Shown: in pieces, positions 44,366 through 53,521 of the stretch | How positions within the stretch are numbered: the first letter of the stretch is position 1 | Layout: the number at the start of each line of letters is the position of its first letter | NCBI GenBank assembly: GCA_937907395.1 | Contig: CALCII010000022.1 | Span: 1-64,000 of the forward strand | Direction of reading: 5' to 3' | Origin: an uncultured Chitinophagaceae bacterium | GTDB lineage: Bacteria > Bacteroidota > Bacteroidia > Chitinophagales > Chitinophagaceae | Length of the DNA stretch: 64,000 nt | Program-made: the position numbers and the translations under genes | The notes under the pieces: model-generated | Seen by the model: the letters and a program-made list of their open reading frames with translations, nothing else | Databases searched by the model: none | What the model was told of the DNA's origin: nothing

Positions 44366-45847
44366 CTAAACCAAATTCACGTATGCATTCAACCCGTGCA
44401 ATCCTCCTTCTCTTCCATATCCGCTTTCTTTATATCCTCCGAAGGGTGAGGCGGGATCAAATTTGTTATAGGTATTTGCCCACACAACACCGGCACGCAT
44501 CTTCGAGGTCATGTTGAAGATTTTAGATCCTTTATCTGTCCACACACCGGCCGACAAACCAAACGGTGTATTGTTGGCTTTCTCAATCACTTCATCTTCG
44601 GTACGGAAAGTCTGGATAGCCAGTACTGGTCCGAAGATTTCTTCCTGTGCAATCCGGTTGGATTGAGCCACATTGGTGAAGAGAGTGGGGCGACAGAAAA
44701 ATCCTTTGCCCGGCAGTTTGCAGGAACTCTGGAACAGTTCGGCTCCTTCCTGCTGACCTATCTTGATGTACTTCTGAATGGTTTCCAGTTGCTGACGTGA
44801 GTTGATAGCGCCCACATCTGTATTCTTATCCAACGGATCACCTACAATCAATGTTTCAATACGATCTTTCAGTTTGCGCAGCACTGTTTTGTAAACAGAT
44901 TCCTGAACAAACAAACGGGAACCGGCACAACATACATGCCCCTGGTTGAAGAAGATACCATTGATTACACCTTCCACCGCCTGGTCGAGTGGTGCATCTT
45001 CAAAAATGATATTCGCAGCTTTACCACCTAATTCTAAAGTTGCTTTTTTATTGGTGCCGGCAATAGCACGTTGAATGATCTTACCTACATCAGTGGAACC
45101 GGTGAATGCAATTTTATCTACATCCGGATGATTCACAATTGCTGCACCGGTAGCACCAGCACCGGTAATAATATTGACTACTCCGGGTGGCAGATCAGCC
45201 TCCTGAATAATCTCTGCTAATTTCAAAGCAGTGAGTGGTGTTGTTTCGGCGGGCTTTAATATCACCGTATTACCTGTAGCCAATGCGGGTGCAATTTTCC
45301 AGGCGGCCATCAGTAAGGGGAAATTCCAGGGAATGATTTGTCCGGCCACACCTATAGGAACTGCTTTGCGGTTGGGGAAAGCATATTCCAGTTTATCGGC
45401 CCAGCCTGCATAATAAAAGAAATGATTGGCGGCAGTAGGTACATCAAAGTCCCTGCTTTCACGGATGGGCTTACCACCGTCCAGTGATTCGATCACAGCA
45501 AATTCTCTTGCACGTTCCTGTACCATCCGGGCAATGCGGTAAATGTATTTGGCTCTTTCTTTGGCCGGCATTTTCTTCCACACTTTATCATAAGCTGTAC
45601 GTGCAGCAGCCACAGCTTTGTTTACATCTGCCTGGTTGGCATCTGCCACTTCGCTGAGCTTTTCTTCTGTAGCCGGGTTGATGGTTGCGAAATATTTTTT
45701 GCTGGAAGGCTTTACAAACTCTCCGTTGATGAAGAGTTCATAACGGTCTTTCACAGACGCAATGTTCCGGCTCTCGGGAGCAGGTGCATAGTTCCAACTG
45801 GTATCAAACTGCAACTTCAATGTGTTATTGGCTTTCTTAGTGGCCAT
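44366..45847 (-). CDS. Aldehyde dehydrogenase (full length)
   Basis: The 493-residue product has all features of an NAD(P)-dependent aldehyde dehydrogenase: IIPWNFPLLMAAWKIAPALA (about 171-190), FTGSTDVG, the general base Glu272 in LELGGK, and the nucleophile Cys306 in NQGHVCCAGSR. It lies 52 bp downstream of deoC. DeoC releases acetaldehyde, so oxidation of acetaldehyde to acetate is the likely in-operon role. The shortened homologue follows after the four-helix-bundle insertion. Confidence 0.95.
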   Translation of the reverse strand: MATKKANNTLKLQFDTSWNYAPAPESRNIASVKDRYELFINGEFVKPSSKKYFATINPATEEKLSEVADANQADVNKAVAAARTAYDKVWKKMPAKERAKYIYRIARMVQERAREFAVIESLDGGKPIRESRDFDVPTAANHFFYYAGWADKLEYAFPNRKAVPIGVAGQIIPWNFPLLMAAWKIAPALATGNTVILKPAETTPLTALKLAEIIQEADLPPGVVNIITGAGATGAAIVNHPDVDKIAFTGSTDVGKIIQRAIAGTNKKATLELGGKAANIIFEDAPLDQAVEGVINGIFFNQGHVCCAGSRLFVQESVYKTVLRKLKDRIETLIVGDPLDKNTDVGAINSRQQLETIQKYIKIGQQEGAELFQSSCKLPGKGFFCRPTLFTNVAQSNRIAQEEIFGPVLAIQTFRTEDEVIEKANNTPFGLSAGVWTDKGSKIFNMTSKMRAGVVWANTYNKFDPASPFGGYKESGYGREGGLHGLNAYVNLV

Positions 45848-45899
45848 ATAATTTCTTTTAACTTTTTAATGTTTGAATTATTTCTGCAACTAATCTTTC

Positions 45900-46820
45900 T
45901 TAATCAATTGAGAAATAATCTTTCGATTGATAAACGCCCGTCTTCATTTTCATAATCTGCATCAACAAATCATTCGCCAGACTACTGGCGCCAAAACGGA
46001 ACCATTCGTTATTCATCCAGGCTTCTCCCAATACTTCTTTCAGTAATACGAGATAGTGCAGGGCCAGTTTTGATTTTGAAATGCCACCTGCCGGTTTCAT
46101 AGCAATCATTTTACCCGTAGCATAATAGAAATCACGGATCGCTTCCAGCATTACCAGTGTTACAGGTAATGTTGCTGCAGGAGATATTTTACCCGTAGAG
46201 GTTTTAATAAAATCAGCACCGGCATACATGGCAATATCACTGGCACGGCGCACTTTATCATAGGAACCCAGTTCACCTGTTTCAAGAATGACTTTTAAAC
46301 GGGCATCGCCGCAGGCTTCTTTGATCATGGCAATTTCATCAAATACAAAGTTGTATTCACCTTCCAGGAATTTACCACGGGAGATCACCATATCAATTTC
46401 ATCAGCTCCGTTATCAACTGCAAATTTTGTATCACGGATTTTTACATCCCTTGGTGCTTGTCCGCTTGGGAAAGCAGTTGCTACCGCTGCTACTTTCACA
46501 CCGGAAGTGCCCAATGCTTCTTTGGCCACTTTTACCATTGAAGGATATACGCACACGGCGGCAACGGTAGGTAAGCCGGGGTAGGCATCGTGCAGGTGCT
46601 GGGCTTTGTAGCACAGTTGTTTCACTTTGCCGGTTGTGTCTTTTCCTTCAAGGGTGGTAAGGTCAATCATATTCAACGCAAGAAGTAAACCGTTCATTTT
46701 TGCTTCGTTCTTAATACTCCGCTTGGTTACTCTTGCAGCCCGTTCTTCAATGCCCACCTGGTCTACACGGGGCGATAATCGGAAGTCGGGAATGTGAATG
46801 CTGTTTTTTGCTGCAATCAT
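45900..46820 (-). CDS. deoC: Deoxyribose-phosphate aldolase
   Basis: The 306-residue product has the DeoC core: AAVATAFPSGQ, DEIDMVISRGKFLEGEY, the Schiff-base Lys206 in GADFIKTSTGK, and the second Lys242 in AMKPAGGIS. It splits 2-deoxyribose-5-phosphate into acetaldehyde and glyceraldehyde-3-phosphate during nucleoside breakdown. It belongs to the longer subclass with an N-terminal extension of about 45 residues. It is the first gene of the operon with the aldehyde dehydrogenases and has a TAnnTTTG box 20 bp upstream of the start. Confidence 0.96.
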   Translation of the reverse strand: MIAAKNSIHIPDFRLSPRVDQVGIEERAARVTKRSIKNEAKMNGLLLALNMIDLTTLEGKDTTGKVKQLCYKAQHLHDAYPGLPTVAAVCVYPSMVKVAKEALGTSGVKVAAVATAFPSGQAPRDVKIRDTKFAVDNGADEIDMVISRGKFLEGEYNFVFDEIAMIKEACGDARLKVILETGELGSYDKVRRASDIAMYAGADFIKTSTGKISPAATLPVTLVMLEAIRDFYYATGKMIAMKPAGGISKSKLALHYLVLLKEVLGEAWMNNEWFRFGASSLANDLLMQIMKMKTGVYQSKDYFSID

Positions 46821-46840
46821 TTTTTAAAAATTGGGAATTT

Positions 46841-46848
46841 CAAACATA
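46841..46848 (-). promoter_or_regulatory. Candidate -7 box (TATGTTTG) for the deoC operon
   Basis: An exact TAnnTTTG on the minus strand, 20 bp before the deoC start codon. This is the same distance as for the sucD box. Confidence 0.55.
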
Positions 46849-46907
46849 CTAATAAAATCAATGAAATGCATCATTCTCAGGGCTTTTACACAATTCGAAT
46901 CAAAATG

Positions 46908-46939
46908 AAAAACCCGGATACAATTGAGTATCCGGGTTT
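46908..46939 (-). terminator. Terminator of secA
   Basis: A perfect 12-bp stem (46910-46921 with 46928-46939) around AATTGA has core CCCGGATAC. On the minus strand it is followed by TTTCATTTTG. It lies 18 bp after the secA stop. Confidence 0.8.
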
Positions 46940-46957
46940 CTTATCGTTCAGATGAGA

Positions 46958-49900
46958 TTAAGCATCTTTCCCATGACAGTTCTTGAACTTCTTACCACTA
47001 CCGCAGGGGCAGGGATCGTTACGTCCCACTTTGGGTCCCACTTTCACCGGCTCTGGTTTGCCTGCATCAGAAGGATCATAATAATCAGGTGTATCCATCA
47101 AATCATTACCACCTGCTGCTGCCATTTCCTGCTTGCTTTGTTTGAGCTTGCTCATGTCTGTTTTCTGCTGACGGCCTTCACGGATTTGTCCGCTTCCGTT
47201 TTCTTCTGCAGGTAAACCTGCGTGGCTTAAGAACGAAACAATGTTTTTATTGATTTCGCTGTTTAACTGCTCAAACAGTGTATAAGCTTCCACTTTATAA
47301 ATTACTAATGGATCTTTCTGTTCGTAGGTTGCGTTTTGTACGGAAGTTCGTAAATCGTCCATTGAACGGAGATGTTCTTTCCATGCTTCATCAATAAACG
47401 CAAGTGTGGCGGTACGTTCCAGCGCATTTACTACTTCCTGTCCTTTTGAATCCAGTGTTTTTTGCATGGATGATAGTACCTGCAAACCACGTTTACCATC
47501 GCTGAACGGAACAAATACGTTTTCAATATGTGATCCCTGTGTGCTTCGAATATTCTGGAAAACAGGATATGCATTATTGCGAAGGTGTTCGCAACGGTGC
47601 AGGTAAGCTGTTTTCGCTTCTGTGTACAACTGCTGAGCTAATGTATTGCTGTCGGTTTTATCCAGTTGTTCAGGAGTGATAGCGGTGTCAATACCAAAGT
47701 TGATAATGGCTGCCATCTTCAATCCTTCGTAATCGTTCTGCTCCTTGAAGGAAGCAATCAACCCTTCTGCAACAGTATAGAATGAATTGTCTGTATCAAG
47801 TGCGATCCGTTCGCCACTTAATGCATGATTTCTGCGGCCATAGATAGCACTGCGTTGCTTGTTCATCACATCATCATATTCCAACAAACGCTTACGGATA
47901 CCAAAGTTATTTTCTTCCACTTTCTTCTGGGCTCTTTCGATGGATTTGGTGATCATGCTGTGCTGGATCACTTCCCCTTCTTTATAACCCATTTTATCCA
48001 TCATACCGGCAATACGTTCACTGCCGAACATACGCATGAGGTCGTCTTCCAATGATACATAAAACTGGGAAGAACCGGGATCTCCCTGGCGGCCTGCACG
48101 ACCACGCAACTGGCGATCCACACGGCGGCTATCATGACGCTCTGTACCTAATATCGCCAAACCACCAGCGTCTTTTACACCGGGCCCGAGTTTAATATCC
48201 GTACCACGACCGGCCATGTTGGTGGCAATCGTAACAGCGCTGGGCAAACCTGCTTCTGCAACCACCTGTGCTTCACGGGCATGTTGTTTTGCGTTCAATA
48301 CATTGTGCGGAATTTTTTTCACCTGCAGCATCTTGCTCAGCAATTCACTCACTTCAACAGAAGTGGTACCAACCAGAACCGGCCTGCCTGCTGCACGAAG
48401 CTGTTCAATTTCATCAATTACTGCTTTGTATTTTTCACGCTTGGTTTTGAATACCAGATCCTGCTTGTCGTCACGAATCATTTTCAGGTTCGTAGGAATC
48501 GTAACAACATCCAGTTTATAGATATCCCAGAATTCACCGGCTTCTGTTTCGGCAGTACCGGTCATACCACTCAGTTTGTGGTACATCCTGAAATAGTTCT
48601 GCAAAGTGATAGTGGCATAGGTTTGCGTAGCCGCTTCAATGTGCACATTTTCTTTCGCTTCAATGGCCTGGTGTAAACCATCACTGTAACGACGTCCATC
48701 GAGGATACGTCCTGTTTGTTCGTCTACAATTTTTACTTGTCCGTCCAACACCACATATTCAATGTCTTTATCAAACAACGTATACGCTTTCAGTAACTGG
48801 AGGATGGTATGAATACGTTCTGCTTTCGCTGCGTAATCGCTAAGGAACTGTTCTTTCTTCTGCAGTTTTTCTTCTGTTGCGGAAGTTGATTTATCAATCT
48901 CGGCTAAGGAAGTGCTGATGTCGGGTAATACAAAGAAGTTGGGATCTTCATTGTCTTTGGTGATCATAGCCAAACCTTTATCGGTAAGGTCAACGGAGTT
49001 GCTTTTTTCATCAATGTGAAACAGCAATCCTTCATCCACCTTTGGCATTTCTTTCTGCTGATCGGCCAGGTAATAGTTTTCTGCTTTCTGCAGTTTCACT
49101 TTAATACCGGGCTCACTCAGGTATTTGATTAACGGACCATATTTGGGTAGGGCTCTCCAAGCACGCATCAATGCAAGTCCGCCTGTCTTAGGATCATCAT
49201 CGCCTTCTGCAATCAGTTTCTTTGCTTCGTTGAGGTATTGTTGCGCCAGTCGTTTTTGTCCGTCAACCAGTTTTTCAATACGTGGTTTCAGTAAATGGAA
49301 CTGTTGTTCATTGCTACCGGAACCAACAGGACCTGCAATGATTAATGGCGTACGTGCTTCATCAATAAGGATACTATCCACCTCATCCACCATTGCAAAA
49401 TGGAGTTTGCGTTGCACTTTTTCGGTGGCATTCACCACCATGTTATCACGCAGATAATCGAAACCAAATTCATTGTTGGTACCGTAGGTGATATCTGCTA
49501 AATAAGCTTTACGGCGGTCTTCGCTGTTGGGTTGATGTTTATCAATACAATCAACGGTAAGTCCGAGGAATTCAAATAGAGGTCCGTTCCATTCACTATC
49601 ACGACGGGCCAGGTAATCGTTCACCGTTACGAGGTGCACACCTTCGCCGGGTAATGCGTTGAGATAGGCGGGAAGTGTGGACACCAGGGTTTTACCTTCA
49701 CCTGTTGCCATCTCAGAAATTTTTCCCTGGTGCAATACGCTACCACCAATCAGCTGCACATCATAGTGCACCATGTTCCAGCTCACTTCTGTACCACCAG
49801 CCAGCCATGATTTCTTATAATAAACCTGGTCGCCTTCAATACGCATGTGCGGACGTTTCACCACGAGATCTCGATCCAACTGTGTGGCAGTGGATTTTAA

Positions 49901-50284
49901 TTCTTCGTTATTGGTAAAACGACGGGCAGTTTCTTTCACCACCGCAAATGCTTCGGGATGAATTTCTGTAAGAATTTCTTCGATTTTCTGATCCCGTTCT
50001 TTCCGAAGTTTATCAACCTGCTGGTAGACTTCATCACGTTGATGAATCTGATCGGCAGGCAAAGCATCGGCAGAAGCAGTGAGATCAGCAATTTCTTTAT
50101 CGATAGCAGCGAGGTGTTGTTTGATGCGTAAACGGAACTCCTGTGTTTTGTTCCGCAGTTCATCGTTACTCAGACTCTGGTATTGCTGAAAGAATTCATT
50201 TATTTTTTCAACAATGGGTTTCAGTTTCTGAACGTCTTTTTCACTTTTACTGCCACCAAACAGTTTGGAAATAATACCTAACAT
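46958..50284 (-). CDS. secA: Preprotein translocase ATPase SecA
   Basis: SecA drives unfolded proteins through the SecYEG channel. The 1108-residue length is typical of Bacteroidota, longer than the 901 residues of E. coli. Walker A is at 195-199 (MATGEGKTLVST), followed by MVDEVDSILIDEARTPL, GMTGTAETEAGEF, TNMAGRGTDIKLG and RVDRQLRGRAGRQGDPG. The C-terminus has the zinc-binding SEC-C motif DPCPCGSGKKFKNCHG. A probable helical insertion lies near residues 330-400 (Lys/Glu/Ala-rich). The gene has its own promoter box and terminator. Confidence 0.98.
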   Translation of the reverse strand: MLGIISKLFGGSKSEKDVQKLKPIVEKINEFFQQYQSLSNDELRNKTQEFRLRIKQHLAAIDKEIADLTASADALPADQIHQRDEVYQQVDKLRKERDQKIEEILTEIHPEAFAVVKETARRFTNNEELKSTATQLDRDLVVKRPHMRIEGDQVYYKKSWLAGGTEVSWNMVHYDVQLIGGSVLHQGKISEMATGEGKTLVSTLPAYLNALPGEGVHLVTVNDYLARRDSEWNGPLFEFLGLTVDCIDKHQPNSEDRRKAYLADITYGTNNEFGFDYLRDNMVVNATEKVQRKLHFAMVDEVDSILIDEARTPLIIAGPVGSGSNEQQFHLLKPRIEKLVDGQKRLAQQYLNEAKKLIAEGDDDPKTGGLALMRAWRALPKYGPLIKYLSEPGIKVKLQKAENYYLADQQKEMPKVDEGLLFHIDEKSNSVDLTDKGLAMITKDNEDPNFFVLPDISTSLAEIDKSTSATEEKLQKKEQFLSDYAAKAERIHTILQLLKAYTLFDKDIEYVVLDGQVKIVDEQTGRILDGRRYSDGLHQAIEAKENVHIEAATQTYATITLQNYFRMYHKLSGMTGTAETEAGEFWDIYKLDVVTIPTNLKMIRDDKQDLVFKTKREKYKAVIDEIEQLRAAGRPVLVGTTSVEVSELLSKMLQVKKIPHNVLNAKQHAREAQVVAEAGLPSAVTIATNMAGRGTDIKLGPGVKDAGGLAILGTERHDSRRVDRQLRGRAGRQGDPGSSQFYVSLEDDLMRMFGSERIAGMMDKMGYKEGEVIQHSMITKSIERAQKKVEENNFGIRKRLLEYDDVMNKQRSAIYGRRNHALSGERIALDTDNSFYTVAEGLIASFKEQNDYEGLKMAAIINFGIDTAITPEQLDKTDSNTLAQQLYTEAKTAYLHRCEHLRNNAYPVFQNIRSTQGSHIENVFVPFSDGKRGLQVLSSMQKTLDSKGQEVVNALERTATLAFIDEAWKEHLRSMDDLRTSVQNATYEQKDPLVIYKVEAYTLFEQLNSEINKNIVSFLSHAGLPAEENGSGQIREGRQQKTDMSKLKQSKQEMAAAGGNDLMDTPDYYDPSDAGKPEPVKVGPKVGRNDPCPCGSGKKFKNCHGKDA

Positions 50285-50676
50285 ATCTTTTATTATGAAT
50301 CAACAATCTGATTTAGACATCTGTCTGTGGCAAATACAATGCAAGGATTCTGAATTAGCCAATTTGACAGAAGAACCTTTTCAGGGGCGACAAAGGTAAT
50401 GAATCGGTTACAGAGTTGGGCGAAAGAGAAGGCTTGTACAGGAACCCGTTTCTGTTAACTAAATCACAAGAAATCAAGAGCTTGCTCATTTACCCAACAC
50501 CACGGATAAAAGAGCAGACAGGCTTTGATAGTTTTGCTTTTTGGCCGGAAATGGAAGAGTGGTAAGGATTTGAAGCAGCGGCTGAGTAGTTTTAACAAAG
50601 CGGATAGGGAAGATTTAACGAAACTATTCGTAATTCGTACATTATTTCCGGCTATGAACGGGACAATCAATACAAA
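50285..50676. other. Intergenic region between secA and the outer-membrane receptor gene
   Basis: About 390 bp of divergent promoter region. It holds the candidate secA -7 box at 50391-50398. I saw no conserved gene, RNA or strong hairpin in the rest. Confidence 0.6.
50391..50398 (-). promoter_or_regulatory. Candidate -7 box (TACCTTTG) for secA
   Basis: An exact TAnnTTTG on the minus strand, 106 bp before the secA start. This implies a leader of about 100 nt, longer than for the other candidate promoters here. Confidence 0.45.
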
Positions 50677-53508
50677 ATGAAAAAACTTCTACTTCTTTCT
50701 TTTTTTCTCTTACTAACAGTTGCAGCCACAATGGCACAAAACAAAGGTGTTACCGGCAAGGTAACCGATTCAACCGGAGAAAAAGGACTGGATAAAGCGA
50801 CAGTGAAGCTGGTGGCCAAAGAAACTCCCACCGATACGATACGTACAATCACCAACAGTAAAGGTGATTTTGTAATTGAGAAAATTCCCTCTTCTTCTTA
50901 TACGATCCTGGTTAGTTATTCCGGCTATAAAACAATGGTGAAAGAATTCTTTAAACCATCAGAAGGTGTATCTTTTATTGATTTGGGAGATTTTGTATTG
51001 CAGGCCGATTATGTAACACTTCGTGAAATTGTGGTGGAAGCCCCGGCTATTACCATCAAAGAGGATACGGTGGAATACAATGCCAAACAATTCCAGGTAA
51101 AACCCAACGCCACAACAGAAGATCTGTTGAAAAAACTGCCCGGTGTGCAGGTAGACCGGCAGGGAAATATTACAGCGCAGGGAAAAACTGTAACAAAAGT
51201 GAAAGTAAATGGAAAGGATTTCTTTTCGGGTGATCCTAAAACGGCGACCAAAGAAATCCCGGCCGATATGATTGATAAAGTACAGGTGGTGGACGATTAT
51301 GGTGACCAGGCTTCCATGTCGGGTGTGCGTGACGGTGAGCCGGAGAAAGTGATCAACCTTCAATTAAAAAAAGATAAGAACAAAGGATATTTTGGCAGGG
51401 CACAGGGAGGTGTGGGAACAGAAGGACGTTACCAGGCGGGAATGAATCTTAATTATTTTAATAATAAAAAACAGGTATCCATCATTGGTAATTCCAACAA
51501 CATAAATCAGTCTTCTTTCAGCACCGGTGATATGAGTGGATTTGGAGGCGGTGGTGGTGGCGCTATGATGGTGGTGGGTGGCAGCGGTGGTCGCAGCGGA
51601 ATGGGATCGTCTGGTAACAGCGGCGGACAAAACCAGGATGGTATTACGAACCTCAACACGATTGGAACCAATTTCCGTTCAGATTGGGGAACAAAGAATT
51701 CTGTTTATGGCAGTTACACCTATACCTATCGTAAAACAAATCTGCAACAGTACACATCGCAGCAGAGTTTGTTTAATGATGCATCATTCACCAATGTAAC
51801 CGACCAACGAAATGTAAACCGCCAGGGAACACACCGTGCATTTGTAAATCTTGAATTGTGGATGGATTCATTCAACTACATTAAGGTGAGTCCGAATGTG
51901 TCTTTTCAAAACTCCAACAACAAACTCTTTAATGATTTTGATTTTTACCGCTCTGCCGGATTGAAATCGCAAAACGGGTTGAACCGTGATACTACATTAT
52001 CCGACAGACCCAGCATCCGCACCAGTATTTTATACAATCACCGGTTCCGGAAACGTGGACGCAATTTTTCTGTGAACAGTGATTTTGGATGGAGTGGTAC
52101 CAACTCTGACCAACTCCGGTATAACAATACACAGTTTTATGCCCCTGATGGAACGCCTGGTTTTTTACTCAACCAGGTGCAACAAACAAGGCAGGATAAC
52201 AAAAGCTCCAACATTAATCTCCGGGCTGTATATACTGAACCATTGAGCAGAGAGCATTTCCTGGATCTGAGTTATAACTTCAACCGCAACTTTGCACACA
52301 ACGATCGTATCACCAATCAGCAGGATCCGTTTACGGGTGTCTTCAGTAAGATCGATTCATTGAGCAATGCATTTGAAAATAATTACAACTTCAATCGTTT
52401 CGGCGCCAGCTTGCGTACGGTGAAAAAGAAATACAATTACACAATTGGTATCCTGGTACAACCGGTGGATCTCAAGGGATATAGTATTACCAAGGACAGT
52501 TCCTATACACCTATCCGGAATGTGAACTGGTTTCCTGTGGGCCGATTCACTTATAATTTCAGTAAAACAAAATCATTTAATTTCTCCTATAACGGTAGTG
52601 CACAACAGCCCGGCTTTACTCAGTTACAGCCGGTGAGAGATGTTACCAATCCGCAGTTTCAAACAGAAGGTAATCCTGGATTGAAACCTGCTATCAGCCA
52701 TAATTTCAATGTGAATTATAACAATTTCAATTTCAGCAGCGGACGGGTGTTCTTTTCCAACCTGGCAGTATCGTTGATGAAAGATCAGATTGTGAATAAC
52801 ATCATTGCATTAAAAGATGAGAGTGGAAAACCCACTGGTGCACAACTAACACGGCCCGAGAATGTAAATGGTTATTATAATATCAATGGTTTTTACACCT
52901 TCAGTAAGCCGTGGAAGAACCGGAAATATGTACTCTCACTAATGGGAACAGTGAATTATAATAACAATGTTAACCTGGTGGATTCCAAACAAAATATTGG
53001 ACGCAATTGGTTGGTGATGCAGGGTTTCAATTTTGATTACAATGTAAAAGAATGGCTGGAGCTGAGTTTTGGTACTCGTTATAATATGAATTATGTTTCT
53101 TACTCCTTGCAGAACGTTGCGTCCCAATTGCAGCAAAGCTGGGTGTTTAGCAATGATGTGCGGATTGATTTACCCAAAGGTTGGATCATGCGCTGGGATT
53201 TTGATTACACCTTGAACAGAGGTTTGGCACAGGGTGTGAGCCGCAATATTGCATTGCTCAACGGATCATTGGAGAAAGAACTGTTTAAAAAGAAAAATGC
53301 AACCATCCGTTTACAGGCATTTGATATCTTCAATCAGAATATCAATGTGAGCCGTACCATAAGCTCCAACTTTATTACCGATACCAGGGTGAACCGATTG
53401 GCGCAGTACTTCATGATTGGTTTTGTATATCGACTCAATAAGTTCAAAGGCCAGGGCCAGCAAAATAATTTCAGAGGTGGAAGAGGACAGTTTATGATGA
53501 GTAATTGA
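50677..53508 (+). CDS. Outer-membrane beta-barrel receptor-like protein (carboxypeptidase-regulatory plus TonB-receptor fold)
   Basis: The 943-residue product has a signal peptide (cleavage near TMAQ-NK). A carboxypeptidase-regulatory-like domain (about 22-105, GVTGKVTDSTGEKGLD) is followed by a plug-like region (TTEDLLKKLPGVQVDRQGNITAQG, VKVNGKDFFSGDPKTA) and a long beta-barrel. A Gly/Met/Ser-rich loop lies near 285-325. It belongs to the Bacteroidota outer-membrane barrel family related to TonB-dependent receptors but lacks a SusC signature and a SusD partner. The ligand is unknown. The barrel ends with a Gly/Gln/Asn-rich tail. Confidence 0.88.
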   Translation: MKKLLLLSFFLLLTVAATMAQNKGVTGKVTDSTGEKGLDKATVKLVAKETPTDTIRTITNSKGDFVIEKIPSSSYTILVSYSGYKTMVKEFFKPSEGVSFIDLGDFVLQADYVTLREIVVEAPAITIKEDTVEYNAKQFQVKPNATTEDLLKKLPGVQVDRQGNITAQGKTVTKVKVNGKDFFSGDPKTATKEIPADMIDKVQVVDDYGDQASMSGVRDGEPEKVINLQLKKDKNKGYFGRAQGGVGTEGRYQAGMNLNYFNNKKQVSIIGNSNNINQSSFSTGDMSGFGGGGGGAMMVVGGSGGRSGMGSSGNSGGQNQDGITNLNTIGTNFRSDWGTKNSVYGSYTYTYRKTNLQQYTSQQSLFNDASFTNVTDQRNVNRQGTHRAFVNLELWMDSFNYIKVSPNVSFQNSNNKLFNDFDFYRSAGLKSQNGLNRDTTLSDRPSIRTSILYNHRFRKRGRNFSVNSDFGWSGTNSDQLRYNNTQFYAPDGTPGFLLNQVQQTRQDNKSSNINLRAVYTEPLSREHFLDLSYNFNRNFAHNDRITNQQDPFTGVFSKIDSLSNAFENNYNFNRFGASLRTVKKKYNYTIGILVQPVDLKGYSITKDSSYTPIRNVNWFPVGRFTYNFSKTKSFNFSYNGSAQQPGFTQLQPVRDVTNPQFQTEGNPGLKPAISHNFNVNYNNFNFSSGRVFFSNLAVSLMKDQIVNNIIALKDESGKPTGAQLTRPENVNGYYNINGFYTFSKPWKNRKYVLSLMGTVNYNNNVNLVDSKQNIGRNWLVMQGFNFDYNVKEWLELSFGTRYNMNYVSYSLQNVASQLQQSWVFSNDVRIDLPKGWIMRWDFDYTLNRGLAQGVSRNIALLNGSLEKELFKKKNATIRLQAFDIFNQNINVSRTISSNFITDTRVNRLAQYFMIGFVYRLNKFKGQGQQNNFRGGRGQFMMSN

Positions 53509-53521
53509 TTATTAAAGTTTA

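Noticed and set aside
46958..50284. Several open frames of 60-130 codons antisense to secA
   Set aside because: They have no recognisable motifs and follow the codon pattern of secA in the opposite strand, so they are shadows.
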